A stretch of 52,780 nucleotides of DNA from Anaerosalibacter bizertensis (GCF_009696605.1 NZ_VULR01000016.1:1-52780), one strand, 5' to 3'; positions 8,714-18,686 are shown, counted from the first letter of the stretch. Notes: generated from the sequence alone by a model not told the origin. Translations and numbers: made by a program.

Positions 8714-9952
8714 TTAGCTAAAGAACATAAGTAATAATCCTGCTGCTATTGCTGAACCTATTACCCCTGCAACATTAGGTCCCATTGCATGCATAAGTAA
8801 AAAGTTTCCTGGGTTTTCCTCTTGCCCTACTTTTTGTACTACCCTTGCCGCCATTGCTGAACCTATTACCCCTGCAACATTAGGTCCCATTGCATGCATA
8901 AGTAAAAAGTTTCCTGGGTTTTCCTCTTGCCCTACTTTTTGTACTACCCTTGCCGCCATTGGTACTGCTGATACTCCTGCTGCTCCAATAAGTGGATTTA
9001 TTTTTCCACCACTAGCTTTGTGCATTATCTTTCCAAATAATACTCCTGTTGCTGTTCCAATAGAAAAAGCAATAAGTCCTAGTACTATTATCTTTATTGT
9101 CGATGGAGATAGAAAAGTTTCTGCTTTAGCTGTAGCTCCTACTGTAACCCCTAAAAATATAGTTATAATATTTACAAGTTCATTTTGCGCTGTATTAGAA
9201 AGTCTATCTACCACTCCAGATTCTCTAAATAGATTCCCCATCATTAACATTCCAACAAGAGGTGCTGCAGATGGAAGAAGTAGTACTACAAATACAGTTA
9301 CCAATATTGGAAATATGATTTTTTCTTTTTTTGATACTGGTCTTAACTGCTCCATAACTACCTTTCTTTCCTCTTCTGTAGTTAGAGCCTTCATTATAGG
9401 AGGCTGAATAATAGGCACCAATGCCATATAAGAATAAGCTGCTACCGCTATAGGTCCTAATAGATGGGGTGCAAGCCTACTAGTTAAATAAAGAGCTGTA
9501 GGTCCATCGGCTCCGCCAATTATTCCTATACTAGCAGCTTCTGGTCCTGTAAACTTTAAAGCTACAGCTCCTATAAAGGTTATAAATATTCCAAATTGGG
9601 CTGCCGCACCTAACAATATGCTTTTAGGATTTGCAATAAGTGGTCCAAAATCTGTCATAGCCCCTACACCTAAAAATATAAGAGGAGGATATATGCCAAG
9701 CTCCACACCTTGATAGAGATAATATAGTAGTCCCCCTAACTGACCATCTTTAGGCGGATCCATTAGTCCACCTAGTGGAAGATTTGTAAGAAGCATTCCG
9801 AAAGCTATTGGTGCCAATAATAAAGGTTCATATTCTTTTTTAATAGCTAAATAAAGTAGTATAAAGGATATAATTATCATTATTATTTCTTTAAAGGTTA
9901 TAGCAGCAAATCCCGTACTCAATAGAAACTCTTTTAATATTTCTAGTAACAT
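8714..9952 (-). CDS. mmdB: Na+-translocating decarboxylase beta subunit with internal duplication
   Basis: This is the integral-membrane Na+ channel subunit of biotin-dependent decarboxylases (OadB/MmdB/GcdB). It decarboxylates carboxybiotin and exports Na+. Typical blocks are [48 protein letters not shown] and [20 protein letters not shown]. The protein is 412 residues, about 35 more than I expect. The excess is an exact tandem repeat: residues 332-366 and 367-401 are identical, as are the DNA copies. The duplicated segment includes the conserved helix [14 protein letters not shown], so membrane topology after it may change. As last gene of the methylmalonyl-CoA operon it is assigned to methylmalonyl-CoA decarboxylase. 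Confidence 0.93.
   Translation of the reverse strand: MLLEILKEFLLSTGFAAITFKEIIMIIISFILLYLAIKKEYEPLLLAPIAFGMLLTNLPLGGLMDPPKDGQLGGLLYYLYQGVELGIYPPLIFLGVGAMTDFGPLIANPKSILLGAAAQFGIFITFIGAVALKFTGPEAASIGIIGGADGPTALYLTSRLAPHLLGPIAVAAYSYMALVPIIQPPIMKALTTEEERKVVMEQLRPVSKKEKIIFPILVTVFVVLLLPSAAPLVGMLMMGNLFRESGVVDRLSNTAQNELVNIITIFLGVTVGATAKAETFLSPSTIKIIVLGLIAFSIGTATGVLFGKIMHKASGGKINPLIGAAGVSAVPMAARVVQKVGQEENPGNFLLMHAMGPNVAGVIGSAMAARVVQKVGQEENPGNFLLMHAMGPNVAGVIGSAIAAGLLLMFFS
8748..8961. repeat. Perfect 105-bp tandem direct repeat inside mmdB
   Basis: Positions 8748-8856 match 8853-8961 base for base, giving two complete 105-bp units. The unit is 35 codons, so the frame is kept. No transposon ends flank it. 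Total identity points to a recent slippage or recombination event, or to an assembly artefact. Confidence 0.97.
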
Positions 9953-9991
9953 TTAATCTACCTTCCTTTCCCAATAATTTTGTTCCAGAAG

Positions 9992-10396
9992 TTATTCAAT
10001 AGATACTAGTTTATCTCCGGTGCTTACCGATGTTCCTTTTGTTGTATGAATAGCTGCTACCTTTCCATCTCTTGGGGATAGTATTTCATTTTCCATTTTC
10101 ATAGCTTCAAGGATTAACAATACTTGTCCTGCTTTTACTTCATCTCCTTCATTTACATCTATACTAAGAACAGTTCCAGGCATAGGCGCATCTATAGACT
10201 CTGCACCTTGAGGTACATCTACTACTTTTTTTGTTTCTTCTTTTTTCGTTTCTATTTTTTGTGCTGGCTTCTTAACTTCTTGTTTTGGTGCCACTGTTTG
10301 TTTCACTATTGATTTCTTTTCTCCTGAACTTTTAGATATCTCTTCTACTTCTACCTCATATTCATTCCCGTTAACCCTTATTAAATAATTTTTCAT
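9992..10396 (-). CDS. mmdC: Biotin carboxyl carrier subunit of the decarboxylase
   Basis: This 134-residue protein carries the mobile biotin arm that moves CO2 from the carboxyltransferase to the membrane subunit. A short N-terminal region (about 1-25) is followed by a Lys/Glu/Pro-rich flexible linker (about 28-62). A lipoyl/biotinyl domain follows, with the biotinylation motif EAMKM (Lys100). I choose the second ATG (10394-10396), six bases after AGGAGGT; the upstream ATG touches the ribosome site. It lies five bases from the delta/gamma subunit gene. Confidence 0.95.
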   Translation of the reverse strand: MKNYLIRVNGNEYEVEVEEISKSSGEKKSIVKQTVAPKQEVKKPAQKIETKKEETKKVVDVPQGAESIDAPMPGTVLSIDVNEGDEVKAGQVLLILEAMKMENEILSPRDGKVAAIHTTKGTSVSTGDKLVSIE

Positions 10397-10407
10397 TTCC
10401 ATACCTC

Positions 10408-10776
10408 CTATAATCTATTAAATATTTGTTCTTCTCGCCCAACTTTTGACCATACCGAAGTATTTTGAGGAACTCTTTTAATACTTTTTATTTTCACATT
10501 TGAAATATCTACACCTATATTGGCTGCAATAGCTGCCGCTATTACTGCTACCAATTCTTCGTCATCTGAGTACTCAGCTTCCTCTATAATCTCTTGCTTC
10601 TCTTCAGTTTTTATTGATTCTATATTTTCAACTGTTTTTTCAGCCCTATCTTTTTGAGAAAAGCTTTGAAGTCCTTTAATTAAATAAGATATTATTAGCA
10701 AAGTTAAAAACACTATTACCATACTAAAAACAGTAACCATTAAACTTTGCCCCATAGTCACTTTTTCACCTAACAA
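10408..10776 (-). CDS. mmdD: Decarboxylase gamma/delta subunit (OadG family)
   Basis: This 122-residue protein has one N-terminal transmembrane helix (about 10-32) and an acidic, Lys/Glu-rich stalk. A C-terminal segment (AVIAAAIAANIGVDISNVKIKSIKRV) is typical of OadG/MmdD. The subunit anchors the carboxyltransferase to the membrane beta subunit and stabilises the complex. The start is a TTG, six bases after GAGGTG. It lies 13 bases downstream of mmdA. Confidence 0.9.
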   Translation of the reverse strand: MLGEKVTMGQSLMVTVFSMVIVFLTLLIISYLIKGLQSFSQKDRAEKTVENIESIKTEEKQEIIEEAEYSDDEELVAVIAAAIAANIGVDISNVKIKSIKRVPQNTSVWSKVGREEQIFNRL

Positions 10777-10789
10777 TCAAATCACCTCT

Positions 10790-12334
10790 TTATAGGGGAA
10801 TATTTCCATGTTTCTTAGCTGGATTTGTCTCCCTTTTACTTTGAAGCATATCAAAAGCAGAAGCTAGTCTTTGTCTTGTAGTACTTGGCACTATTACATC
10901 ATCTACATATCCACGACTTGCTGCAATATATGGGTTAGCTACTGTATGTCTATATTCTTCTATTTTTTCCGCCCTAGTCTCCATAGTATCTTCAGATTCT
11001 TTTATATCATGTTTGAATATTATATTTGCCGCTCCATCTGGTCCCATAACAGCTATTTCAGCATTTGGCCATGCAAATACTTGATCTGCTCCTAATTCTT
11101 TATTACACATAGCAATATATGCTCCACCATAAGCCTTCCTTATTATTACCGTTACCTTAGGCACCGTAGCTTCGCTATACGCATAGAGCATTTTAGCACC
11201 ATGCCTTATAATTCCACCATATTCTTGTTCAGTTCCTGGTAAAAATCCAGGTACATCTACTAAGTTCAACAACGGTATATTATAAGCATCACAAGTTCTT
11301 ATAAATCTTCCTGCTTTATCTGAAGCATTTATATCAAGACAACCTGCTAATACTTTTGGTTGATTTCCTATAACTCCTACTGTTTTCCCATTAATTCTTA
11401 TGTACCCTGTAATTATATTTTGAGCAAAATATGGTTGCACTTCAAAGAAGTCGTTATCATCTGCTATGATAGTTATTATTTCTTTCATATCATAAGGTTT
11501 GTTTGGATTTTCTGGTACTATTTCATTTAATCTATCTTCAATCCTATTTATATCGTCTTCTGTTTCTACGTATGGCGGCTCTTCCAAGTTATTAGAAGGT
11601 AGGAAGCTTAGAAGTTTTTTAATCCTTTCAATACATTCTTCTTCACTATTATCTACAAAATGAGCTACTCCACTAGTCCTGTTATGGGTCATAGCTCCTC
11701 CAAGTTCCTCTTGACTTACTTCTTCCCCTGTAACTGTCTTTATTACTTGGGGACCTGTAATAAACATCATACTGGTCTTTTCCACCATGAAAATAAAATC
11801 TGTAATAGCAGGAGAATAAACGGCTCCCCCAGCTGAAGGCCCCATTATAGCAGTTATTTGTGGTATTACTCCTGAAGCCTTAGTATTTCTATAAAATATT
11901 TTCCCATAACCTGATAGTGCATCTACACCTTCTTGAATTCTAGCCCCTCCAGAGTCATTAAATCCTACAATTGGTGCTCCCATCTTAATTGCCATTTCTT
12001 GAACTTTACATATTTTTTCAGCATGCATTTCTCCAAGGGAACCACCTAATACTGTGAAGTCTTGGGCATATACAAAAATTAACCTTCCATCTACAGTTCC
12101 ATATCCAGTCACTACACCTTCTCCTGGAGTTTCTACACTTTCCATTCCAAAATTATTACATCTGTGTTTAACAAAGGCATCTATTTCTACAAAACTTCCT
12201 TCGTCCAGTAGCATATCTATTCTTTCTCTTGCTGTATGTTTTCCTCTTTCATGTTGTTTTTCTATTCTTTTTTCTCCGCCACCAAGTCTTATTTTCTCTT
12301 TGGCTTTTACAAGTTTTTCTAGTTTATTGTCCAT
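10790..12334 (-). CDS. mmdA: Methylmalonyl-CoA decarboxylase carboxyltransferase subunit
   Basis: This 514-residue carboxyltransferase of the propionyl-CoA carboxylase beta/MmdA family moves the carboxyl group from methylmalonyl-CoA to biotin. Two crotonase-like halves are visible. The oxyanion-hole glycines appear in GFNDSGGARIQEG, IMGPSAGGAVYSP, and the second-half LVDVPGFLPG, RKAYGGAYIAM and MGPDGAANI. I take the second ATG (12332-12334), six bases after GGAGG. Neighbouring mutase, epimerase and OadB/G subunits argue for the Na+-pumping decarboxylase rather than the ATP-using carboxylase, which would need a biotin carboxylase gene that is not here. Confidence 0.95.
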   Translation of the reverse strand: MDNKLEKLVKAKEKIRLGGGEKRIEKQHERGKHTARERIDMLLDEGSFVEIDAFVKHRCNNFGMESVETPGEGVVTGYGTVDGRLIFVYAQDFTVLGGSLGEMHAEKICKVQEMAIKMGAPIVGFNDSGGARIQEGVDALSGYGKIFYRNTKASGVIPQITAIMGPSAGGAVYSPAITDFIFMVEKTSMMFITGPQVIKTVTGEEVSQEELGGAMTHNRTSGVAHFVDNSEEECIERIKKLLSFLPSNNLEEPPYVETEDDINRIEDRLNEIVPENPNKPYDMKEIITIIADDNDFFEVQPYFAQNIITGYIRINGKTVGVIGNQPKVLAGCLDINASDKAGRFIRTCDAYNIPLLNLVDVPGFLPGTEQEYGGIIRHGAKMLYAYSEATVPKVTVIIRKAYGGAYIAMCNKELGADQVFAWPNAEIAVMGPDGAANIIFKHDIKESEDTMETRAEKIEEYRHTVANPYIAASRGYVDDVIVPSTTRQRLASAFDMLQSKRETNPAKKHGNIPL

Positions 12335-12355
12335 TTTCATCCTCCTTTTTTTGAA

Positions 12356-12757
12356 TTAATCCCTTTCACATAGTTCTACTAAAACACCATAGGTATCTTT
12401 TGGGTGTGCAAAAGCTATCTTAGCTCCCCCTGCACCATAACGAGGTTTCTCATCAATCATTCTTATACCTTTTTCCTTCATTTCCTCTATAGCTTTTTCT
12501 ATATCGTCTACTCTATAAGCTATATGTTGTACGCCTTCTCCTCTTTTTTCTATATACTTTGCAATGGGTCCATTAGCTTCTGTCGACTCAAGAAGCTCTA
12601 CTTCTGTATCTCCTATAGGAAGAAATGCCACTTTAACTTTTTGCTCTTCAACTACTTCCGTATTCTCACATTTTAAACCTAAAATTTCTTCATAAAACTT
12701 TAAGGCTTTCTTCAAATCTTTCACTGCAATTCCTATATGATCAACCTTAACAACCAT
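12356..12757 (-). CDS. mce: Methylmalonyl-CoA epimerase
   Basis: This 133-residue vicinal-oxygen-chelate protein interconverts (R)- and (S)-methylmalonyl-CoA. It thereby links the mutase, which uses the R form, to the decarboxylase. The [11 protein letters not shown] opening and [11 protein letters not shown] in the second half supply metal-binding His residues. [13 protein letters not shown] and GVLVELCE supply the Glu ligands. Full length, ATG after GGGGG. It is tightly packed with mmdA (22 bases). Confidence 0.95.
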   Translation of the reverse strand: MVVKVDHIGIAVKDLKKALKFYEEILGLKCENTEVVEEQKVKVAFLPIGDTEVELLESTEANGPIAKYIEKRGEGVQHIAYRVDDIEKAIEEMKEKGIRMIDEKPRYGAGGAKIAFAHPKDTYGVLVELCERD

Positions 12758-12790
12758 TGCCTAGCCCCCTTTATTTAATTTTATATCTTT

Positions 12791-13723
12791 TTATTTTATG
12801 AGCTTAATAATTTGATCTTTGGCAGTATATGGGTCTAGTTCTCTAGACATTACACTTTCTATTATTTCATCAAATATAGCCTTTCTTTTCATCTTAGAAA
12901 ATATTATATTCATGAGCCCTTCTTCTACAAGGTTTAATATCTCTATTTCTGTATTACGTTTCCTTCTATCTTTTAGTTTTCCTGTTTTCTCTAAAAACTC
13001 CTTATGATCTAATATGCTATCTACTAATTGGCTAATTCCTTCTTTTTTTCTTGCTGATACTTTTAATACTGGTGGTCTATAATCCATTTCCTCATTTAAG
13101 TCTAAATTCATTTCAATTTCAACTTGGGTTTTATCTGCTCCATCTATATCTGATTTATTTATTGCAAAAATATCTGCAATCTCCATTATACCTGCTTTTA
13201 TGGCTTGTATATCATCCCCTAAATTAGGAACCATAACCATAAGTACTGTGTCAGCTGCTTTTACTATATCTATTTCAGATTGTCCTACCCCTACTGTTTC
13301 AACAAAAATATAATCAACTCCATAAATATCTAGAATCTTTATTGCACCTTGGGTAGCTTTAGATAATCCTCCTAATGAACCTCTCGTTCCCATACTTCTA
13401 ATAAATACATTTTTATTTAGAGATAAATCATTCATCCTAATCCTATCTCCAAGTATTGCACCACCAGTAAAAGGGCTAGTAGGATCTATAGCTATAATCC
13501 CTACTTTTTTACCTCTATTCAATAATTCTCTTGTTAATCTATCAGTAAGAGTACTTTTTCCGCTGCCTGGTGGTCCAGTAATACCTACAACATAGGAATT
13601 ACCAGTTTTATTATAATGATTCTTTATTATTTCAAAAGCCTCTTGCTGATTATTTTCTACCATAGTTATAAGTCTAGCACAAGCCCTTTTGTCTCCATGG
13701 AGTAACTTTTCTTCTAAATTCAA
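12791..13723 (-). CDS. meaB: Methylmalonyl-CoA mutase-associated GTPase MeaB
   Basis: This 310-residue G3E-type GTPase gates delivery of adenosylcobalamin to methylmalonyl-CoA mutase and protects the enzyme from inactivation. The P-loop GPPGSGKST lies at 50-58. DPTSPFTGGAILGDRIRM and the switch region ETVGVGQSE are characteristic, and NKSD gives the guanine specificity motif. The start is TTG, six bases after GGTGGTG. It lies between the mutase small subunit and the epimerase. Confidence 0.95.
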   Translation of the reverse strand: MNLEEKLLHGDKRACARLITMVENNQQEAFEIIKNHYNKTGNSYVVGITGPPGSGKSTLTDRLTRELLNRGKKVGIIAIDPTSPFTGGAILGDRIRMNDLSLNKNVFIRSMGTRGSLGGLSKATQGAIKILDIYGVDYIFVETVGVGQSEIDIVKAADTVLMVMVPNLGDDIQAIKAGIMEIADIFAINKSDIDGADKTQVEIEMNLDLNEEMDYRPPVLKVSARKKEGISQLVDSILDHKEFLEKTGKLKDRRKRNTEIEILNLVEEGLMNIIFSKMKRKAIFDEIIESVMSRELDPYTAKDQIIKLIK

Positions 13724-13740
13724 TTAAAGCACCACCTATA

Positions 13741-14136
13741 CTATCTTTTTACATGCTCCTTTATATAATTAACTACATCTTTTGTAGATGTACCTGGTGT
13801 AAATATTTCTTCAACCCCAGCTTCTTTTAATTTTGGTATATCATCTTCTGGAATTACCCCTCCACCAATTATTAGTAAATCATCTGCTCCTTCTTCTTTA
13901 AGAAGACTTACCACCTTAGGAAATAAATGATTATGAGCACCAGATAGAATACTCATAGCAACAACATCCACATCTTCCTGTATAGCTGCTGCTACTATTT
14001 GTTCAGGTGTTTGTCTAAGTCCTGTATATATTACTTCCATTCCTGCATCTCTCAATGATCTTGCTATAACTTTAGCACCTCTGTCATGTCCATCAAGTCC
14101 AGGTTTTGCTACTAACACTCTAATCGGCATATCCAT
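13741..14136 (-). CDS. mcmA2: Methylmalonyl-CoA mutase, B12-binding subunit
   Basis: This 131-residue protein is a single cobalamin-binding domain. The DxHxxG motif (Asp15-Gly-His17-Asp-Arg-Gly20) supplies the lower axial His ligand. SILSGAH and [10 protein letters not shown] complete the B12 pocket. It forms a heteromeric mutase with the separately encoded large subunit 14 bases upstream, instead of the fused single chain of many proteobacteria. Strong AAAGGAGG site. Confidence 0.95.
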   Translation of the reverse strand: MDMPIRVLVAKPGLDGHDRGAKVIARSLRDAGMEVIYTGLRQTPEQIVAAAIQEDVDVVAMSILSGAHNHLFPKVVSLLKEEGADDLLIIGGGVIPEDDIPKLKEAGVEEIFTPGTSTKDVVNYIKEHVKR

Positions 14137-14150
14137 TTTTTTGCCTCCTT

Positions 14151-15830
14151 TTATAAAATTACAGATTGTTCATATTCGCCAAATACTGATCTTAAAACAT
14201 CACATATTTCACCTAAAGTCGCATACTCTTTAACTGCTGATAATATATATGGCATTAGATTTTTATCTTCATTAGCAGCTTTTTTAAGCTCCTTCAATAT
14301 ATTTTGAACTTTTTCACTATCCCTTTCCGATTTTAATTTGGACAGTTTTTCATTTTGAAGTTTTTCTACTTCAGGATCAACCCTTAAAATATCTTTTTTA
14401 TGATCTTCTTCTATATAGAATTTATTTACTCCAACTACTATTCTATCATTAGACTCTATTTCCATTTGATATTTATAAGCGCTATTTTGTATCTCTTTTT
14501 GTATATATCCTTTTTCTATAGCCTTTGGTGTACCACCTAATTCATCTATCTTTTTAATATATTCCATAGCTCTTTTTTCCATTTCATTAGTCAGAGATTC
14601 AATATAATAAGATCCTGCTAGTGGATCTATAGTTTCAGTAACTCCACTTTCGTGTGCTACTATTTGTTGCGTTCTAAGAGCAATTCTTACTGCATCTTCA
14701 GTTGGAAGAGCTAAAGCCTCATCTTTAGAGTTTGTATGTAATGATTGTGTGCCTCCAAGTACTGCTGCAAGAGTTTGAATAGTTACCCTTATAATATTGT
14801 TATCTGGCTGTTGAGCTGTAAGAGTAGAGCCTGCCGTTTGAGTATGAAATTTTAATCTCATAGACTTTTCATTTTTAGCATTGAATCTTTCTTTCATTAT
14901 CTTTGCCCAAAGTCTTCTTGCTGCCCTAAATTTAGCTACTTCCTCAAGTAGATCATTATGAGCATTAAAGAAAAAAGAAAGCCTTGGAGCAAAATCATCT
15001 ACATCTAATCCTGCCTCTATTGCAGCCTCTACATAAGCAATTCCATCTGCTAATGTAAATGCTATTTCTTGTACAGCAGTAGCTCCTGCTTCCCTAATAT
15101 GATATCCACTAATACTTATAGTGTTCCATTTTGGTACGTTTTTAGAACAATATTCAAATACATCTGTTATGAGTCTCATAGATGGCTCTGGTGGGAAAAT
15201 ATAGGTTCCCCTTGCGATATATTCCTTTAATATATCGTTTTGAATAGTACCTCTAAGCTTATCTTGAGATACTCCTTGTTTTTCAGCCACTGCAATATAC
15301 ATAGCCAAAAGCACACTAGCAGGAGCGTTTATAGTCATAGAAGTACTTACCTTATCTAATGGAATTCCATCAAATAAAATTTCCATATCTTTTAATGAGT
15401 CAATAGCTACCCCTACTTTTCCTACTTCCCCTGCACTTAATGGATGATCTGAGTCATAGCCAATTTGTGTTGGTAAATCAAAAGCTACACTAAGACCAGT
15501 CTGTCCTTGCTCAAGAAGATATTTGTATCTTTTATTTGATTCTTCAGCAGTAGCAAATCCTGCATACTGTCTCATAGTCCACAGTCTACCTCTATACATT
15601 GTAGGTTGAACGCCTCTAGTATATGGATACTCTCCTGGATATCCTAGGTCTTTCTCATAATCTAAATCTCCAATATTCTCTGGAGTATATAGCCTTTCTA
15701 CTTCAATTTCCGAAGTTGTAGAAAATTTTTCTTTTCTTTCTGGAAATCTTTTAATTGCCTTATCTATTGTTTTCTTTTGCCATTCCTCTTTTGAGGATTT
15801 AAGATTTTTTAGCTTTTCATCATCAAACAT
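14151..15830 (-). CDS. mcmA1: Methylmalonyl-CoA mutase, catalytic large subunit
   Basis: This TIM-barrel subunit of 559 residues rearranges succinyl-CoA to (R)-methylmalonyl-CoA by an adenosylcobalamin radical mechanism. Typical segments are [66 protein letters not shown] and [15 protein letters not shown] start at the ATG ending at 15830, eight bases after AGGGGG. An upstream in-frame extension of 25 codons lacks a ribosome site and family similarity. First gene of the eight-gene operon ending at 8714. Confidence 0.96.
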   Translation of the reverse strand: MFDDEKLKNLKSSKEEWQKKTIDKAIKRFPERKEKFSTTSEIEVERLYTPENIGDLDYEKDLGYPGEYPYTRGVQPTMYRGRLWTMRQYAGFATAEESNKRYKYLLEQGQTGLSVAFDLPTQIGYDSDHPLSAGEVGKVGVAIDSLKDMEILFDGIPLDKVSTSMTINAPASVLLAMYIAVAEKQGVSQDKLRGTIQNDILKEYIARGTYIFPPEPSMRLITDVFEYCSKNVPKWNTISISGYHIREAGATAVQEIAFTLADGIAYVEAAIEAGLDVDDFAPRLSFFFNAHNDLLEEVAKFRAARRLWAKIMKERFNAKNEKSMRLKFHTQTAGSTLTAQQPDNNIIRVTIQTLAAVLGGTQSLHTNSKDEALALPTEDAVRIALRTQQIVAHESGVTETIDPLAGSYYIESLTNEMEKRAMEYIKKIDELGGTPKAIEKGYIQKEIQNSAYKYQMEIESNDRIVVGVNKFYIEEDHKKDILRVDPEVEKLQNEKLSKLKSERDSEKVQNILKELKKAANEDKNLMPYILSAVKEYATLGEICDVLRSVFGEYEQSVIL

Positions 15831-16027
15831 TTGCCAACCCCCTATCCAATATTTAAATGAAATCCTTTTCATAAAAAGTTCTCTATAAACTATTATATTA
15901 TACATTATATATGTTTTTGCAATATTAATTTCAAAAATTTAAAAAATGAAATAAATATTGCAACTTTAATAAATCTATTCGACACAAGATTCTTTTTTCC
16001 TCTTTAAATTCTTAGAAATATAAAAAC
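15831..16027 (-). promoter_or_regulatory. Upstream region of the methylmalonyl-CoA operon with inverted repeat
   Basis: This AT-rich stretch should hold the operon promoter. A TTGCAA at 15917-15922 with TATAAT-like boxes at 15892-15902 is possible, but spacing is not ideal. A long inverted repeat at 15919-15961 (GCAATATTAATTTCA against TGAAATAAATATTGC, 14 of 15 matching, 13-base centre) overlaps the candidate -35 and could be a repressor or activator site. No gene is seen. Confidence 0.45.
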
Positions 16028-16068
16028 AAAAACCCAGTATTAATGACATGTCATCAATACTGGGTTTT
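16028..16068 (-). terminator. Strong orphan hairpin terminator
   Basis: The arms are 18 bp with one G-U-compatible mismatch (left arm 16029-16046, loop CATG, right arm 16051-16068). On the minus strand they are followed by TTTTTGTTTTT. It lies about 120 bases beyond the ftsH terminator, so it is either a second ftsH terminator or the end of a small RNA. The 16069-16185 stretch between the two hairpins shows no convincing ORF. Confidence 0.7.
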
Positions 16069-16185
16069 ATTTGTTAAACAATTTAGTTTCATCTTTATTG
16101 TCACAAATAAAGCAGTATTTACTAGCTCTTTGTAGTTACTTCTACATACATTCAAAAAATCCTCTTAATTTTAAAGTTTTTCAGC

Positions 16186-16219
16186 AAAAAAGGCAGCTAG
16201 CTTTTTTGCTAACTACCTT
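16186..16219 (-). terminator. Terminator after ftsH
   Basis: A 12-bp stem (AAGGTAGTTAGC with GCTAGCTGCCTT, two G-U pairs, loop of six) overlaps the ftsH stop and is followed by a run of T on the minus strand. Confidence 0.85.
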
Positions 16220-18032
16220 ATGCACTCATAAAAACTTCTTCAAATTCTTTTGAATCAAGGGTTTCTTTTTCAAGAAGAGCTTCTGCTACTTTATGCAATT
16301 TATCCATATTTTCTGTTAGTATCTCTTCAGCCTTTTGGTATGCTCTATCTATTATAGTTCTCATTTCTTTATCTATAGCCGCTGCTACTTGTTCGCTATA
16401 GTTTCTTGCCCTTCCAAAATCCCTACCTATGAAAACTTCTTCATCATCTGTTCCATAAGTCATAGGTCCTAAATTTTTACTCATTCCATAATGAGTTACC
16501 ATTCTTCTTGCTAATTTAGTAGCTCTTTCTATATCATTCTGTGCTCCTGTACTTATATCTTCAAGAACTAAAGCTTCTGCAACTCTTCCTCCAAGCATCT
16601 GTACTATTTCATCTTCCATTTGTCCCTTCGTCATATATTGCCTATCATCCTCTGGAAGGTAAGCAGTAAATCCTCCCGCCATACCTCTTGGAACAATCGT
16701 CACCATATGAACTGGATCAGAATTTGGTAGTACTCTCGCAGTTACAGCATGACCCGCTTCATGATAAGCTGTAAGTCTTCTTTCTTTTTCGCTTATTACC
16801 CTACTCTTTTTCTCTGGTCCTGCTAAAACTTTAATAGAAGCTTCTTCTATAATATTCATTGGTATTTCTTTTAAGTTGTTTCTCGCTGTAAGAAGTGCAG
16901 CCTCATTAATTAGATTTTCTAAATCTGCTGGTGTAAATCCTGGAGTTCTTTTCGCAACAACCTTTAAGTCTACATCTTCTGCTAATGGTTTATTACGAGT
17001 ATGAATCTTCAATATAGCTTCTCTACCTCTAACATCTGGTGCACCAACATATACTGTTCTATCAAACCTACCTGGTCTCAATATAGCTGGATCAAGAATA
17101 TCCGGTCTATTAGTTGCTGCCATTAATATGATACCTTCATTGGTACCAAAGCCGTCCATTTCTACTAAGAGTTGGTTTAAGGTTTGCTCTCTTTCATCAT
17201 GACCTCCACCAAGACCTGCTCCTCTTTTTCTACCTACAGCATCTATCTCATCTATAAATATAATACATGGTGAATTCTTCTTTGCCTGTTCAAATAAATC
17301 TCTAACTCTACTAGCTCCCACACCTACAAACATCTCTACAAAATCAGAACCACTAATACTAAAGAAAGGAACTCCTGCCTCACCAGCAACAGCTTTACTT
17401 AAATAAGTTTTACCTGTTCCTGGAGGACCTACAAGTAATACACCCTTAGGTATTCTTGCACCTAATTCAATGTATTTTTTCGGACTTTTTAAGAAGTCTA
17501 CTATCTCTTTTAGTTCTTCTTTTTCCTCTTCAAGACCTGCTACATCATCAAAGGTTACTTTTTCCCCTTCATTTTCTTTATGCATTTTTGCCTTGCTCTT
17601 TCCAAAGGACATCACCCTATTTCCACCGCCTTGAGATTGTTGCATAAATACAAACCATATTACAACAAACACAAGTATAAGAAAAATAGTTGGTAATGCT
17701 TCAACAAACCAAGGTGTCCCCGGTTCTTCTTCTCCTCTATATCTAATCTCTTTTTTATCTACTAAAGGTTTTAAATAGTCAGAATAAAAAGTATACCTCA
17801 TTTCCTCAGGCAATACAGTGGTAAATTGAGTATTATCTTTCAATTTCCCTTTTATGGTTTTGCCTCCTACACTTTTTAAACTCTCTACATCTTTAGAATT
17901 TAAGTGTTGTATTAGCTCAGTTACATCCATTTCTACTACTGGCTCTACATCTTTGCCTACCATTTCCACTACCAGAAATATAATTATGAGTATAAGCAAA
18001 TAAAAGCTCACACCCCTAAAGAATTTTCTCAA
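16218..18032 (-). CDS. ftsH: ATP-dependent zinc metalloprotease FtsH
   Basis: This 604-residue membrane-anchored AAA+ protease degrades misfolded membrane proteins and regulatory proteins. N-terminal transmembrane helices lie at about 9-25 and 112-130 and flank a small extracytoplasmic domain. The Walker A motif GPPGTGKT lies at 202-209, Walker B FIDE at 259-262, and the zinc site HEAGH at 424-428. The second-region [20 protein letters not shown] is intact. TTG start seven bases after GGGAGG. Conserved tilS-hpt-ftsH order. Confidence 0.98.
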   Translation of the reverse strand: MRKFFRGVSFYLLILIIIFLVVEMVGKDVEPVVEMDVTELIQHLNSKDVESLKSVGGKTIKGKLKDNTQFTTVLPEEMRYTFYSDYLKPLVDKKEIRYRGEEEPGTPWFVEALPTIFLILVFVVIWFVFMQQSQGGGNRVMSFGKSKAKMHKENEGEKVTFDDVAGLEEEKEELKEIVDFLKSPKKYIELGARIPKGVLLVGPPGTGKTYLSKAVAGEAGVPFFSISGSDFVEMFVGVGASRVRDLFEQAKKNSPCIIFIDEIDAVGRKRGAGLGGGHDEREQTLNQLLVEMDGFGTNEGIILMAATNRPDILDPAILRPGRFDRTVYVGAPDVRGREAILKIHTRNKPLAEDVDLKVVAKRTPGFTPADLENLINEAALLTARNNLKEIPMNIIEEASIKVLAGPEKKSRVISEKERRLTAYHEAGHAVTARVLPNSDPVHMVTIVPRGMAGGFTAYLPEDDRQYMTKGQMEDEIVQMLGGRVAEALVLEDISTGAQNDIERATKLARRMVTHYGMSKNLGPMTYGTDDEEVFIGRDFGRARNYSEQVAAAIDKEMRTIIDRAYQKAEEILTENMDKLHKVAEALLEKETLDSKEFEEVFMSA

Positions 18033-18134
18033 TCTAAGTCCTCCCTTCTAGAGCTGGCAAGATTGTATATTTTCAAATTATAACACATTTTACCCTAAAA
18101 AACAACAATCTAACCAAAGACAATTTTAAATGTT

Positions 18135-18668
18135 TTAATCACACGATTCTTCTATAGAGAATATATCTGGTAAGTTTCTATACTTTTCAGCATAGTCTAT
18201 ACCATATCCTACAACAAACTCATCTGGTATTACAAATCCTCTATAGTCAACAGGTACATTTACCTTTCTTCTTTCAGGTTTATCTAAAAGAGTACATATT
18301 CTTACACTACTAGCTCCTCTTTTCTTTAAATTATCTGTTAGATAGCCAAGTGTAAGTCCTGTATCTATTATATCTTCTACTATGAGAATATGTTTTCCTT
18401 CTACGTTGGAATCTAAATCCTTAATTATTCTAACTACTCCTGAAGATTTAGTTGAATTTCCATAGCTAGATACGGCCATAAAATCCATTGTAACAGGTAT
18501 TTTAATATTTCTTGCTAAATCTGCCATAAATATTGCTGCGCCTTTTAGTATTCCTACTAACATTAGCTCCTTACCTTGATAATCTTTTGTAATTTCTTCT
18601 CCTAATTCTTTTACTTTTTTTTCAATTTCTTCTGAAGAAACAAGTACTTCTTTTCTAAATTCCTCCAT
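18135..18668 (-). CDS. hpt: Hypoxanthine phosphoribosyltransferase
   Basis: This 177-residue purine salvage enzyme converts hypoxanthine (and usually guanine) plus PRPP to IMP or GMP. The PRPP-binding loop [12 protein letters not shown], the [17 protein letters not shown] segment and the C-terminal [16 protein letters not shown] are present. I choose the ATG at 18666-18668 after GAGGAGGAG; an earlier TTG lies within the ribosome site. It lies 18 bases after tilS. The tilS-hpt pairing is conserved in Firmicutes. Confidence 0.97.
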   Translation of the reverse strand: MEEFRKEVLVSSEEIEKKVKELGEEITKDYQGKELMLVGILKGAAIFMADLARNIKIPVTMDFMAVSSYGNSTKSSGVVRIIKDLDSNVEGKHILIVEDIIDTGLTLGYLTDNLKKRGASSVRICTLLDKPERRKVNVPVDYRGFVIPDEFVVGYGIDYAEKYRNLPDIFSIEESCD

Positions 18669-18686
18669 CTTTCTCCTCCTCAAAAT

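Noticed and set aside
8748-8961. CRISPR or transposon origin for the repeat in mmdB
   Set aside because: There are only two head-to-tail copies with no spacers, terminal inverted repeats or target-site duplication; it is a simple tandem duplication in frame.
10790-12334. Reading mmdA as propionyl-CoA or acetyl-CoA carboxylase
   Set aside because: No biotin carboxylase gene is present, while membrane OadB- and OadG-type subunits and a small biotin carrier are, which fits a Na+-pumping decarboxylase.
15831-15905. Upstream extension of the mutase large subunit
   Set aside because: The extension lacks a ribosome site and family-like sequence; AGGGGG precedes the ATG at 15830.
16071-16253. 60-residue plus-strand ORF at the ftsH terminator
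   Set aside because: It overlaps the terminator hairpin and the antisense end of ftsH, has no ribosome site and no recognisable sequence.
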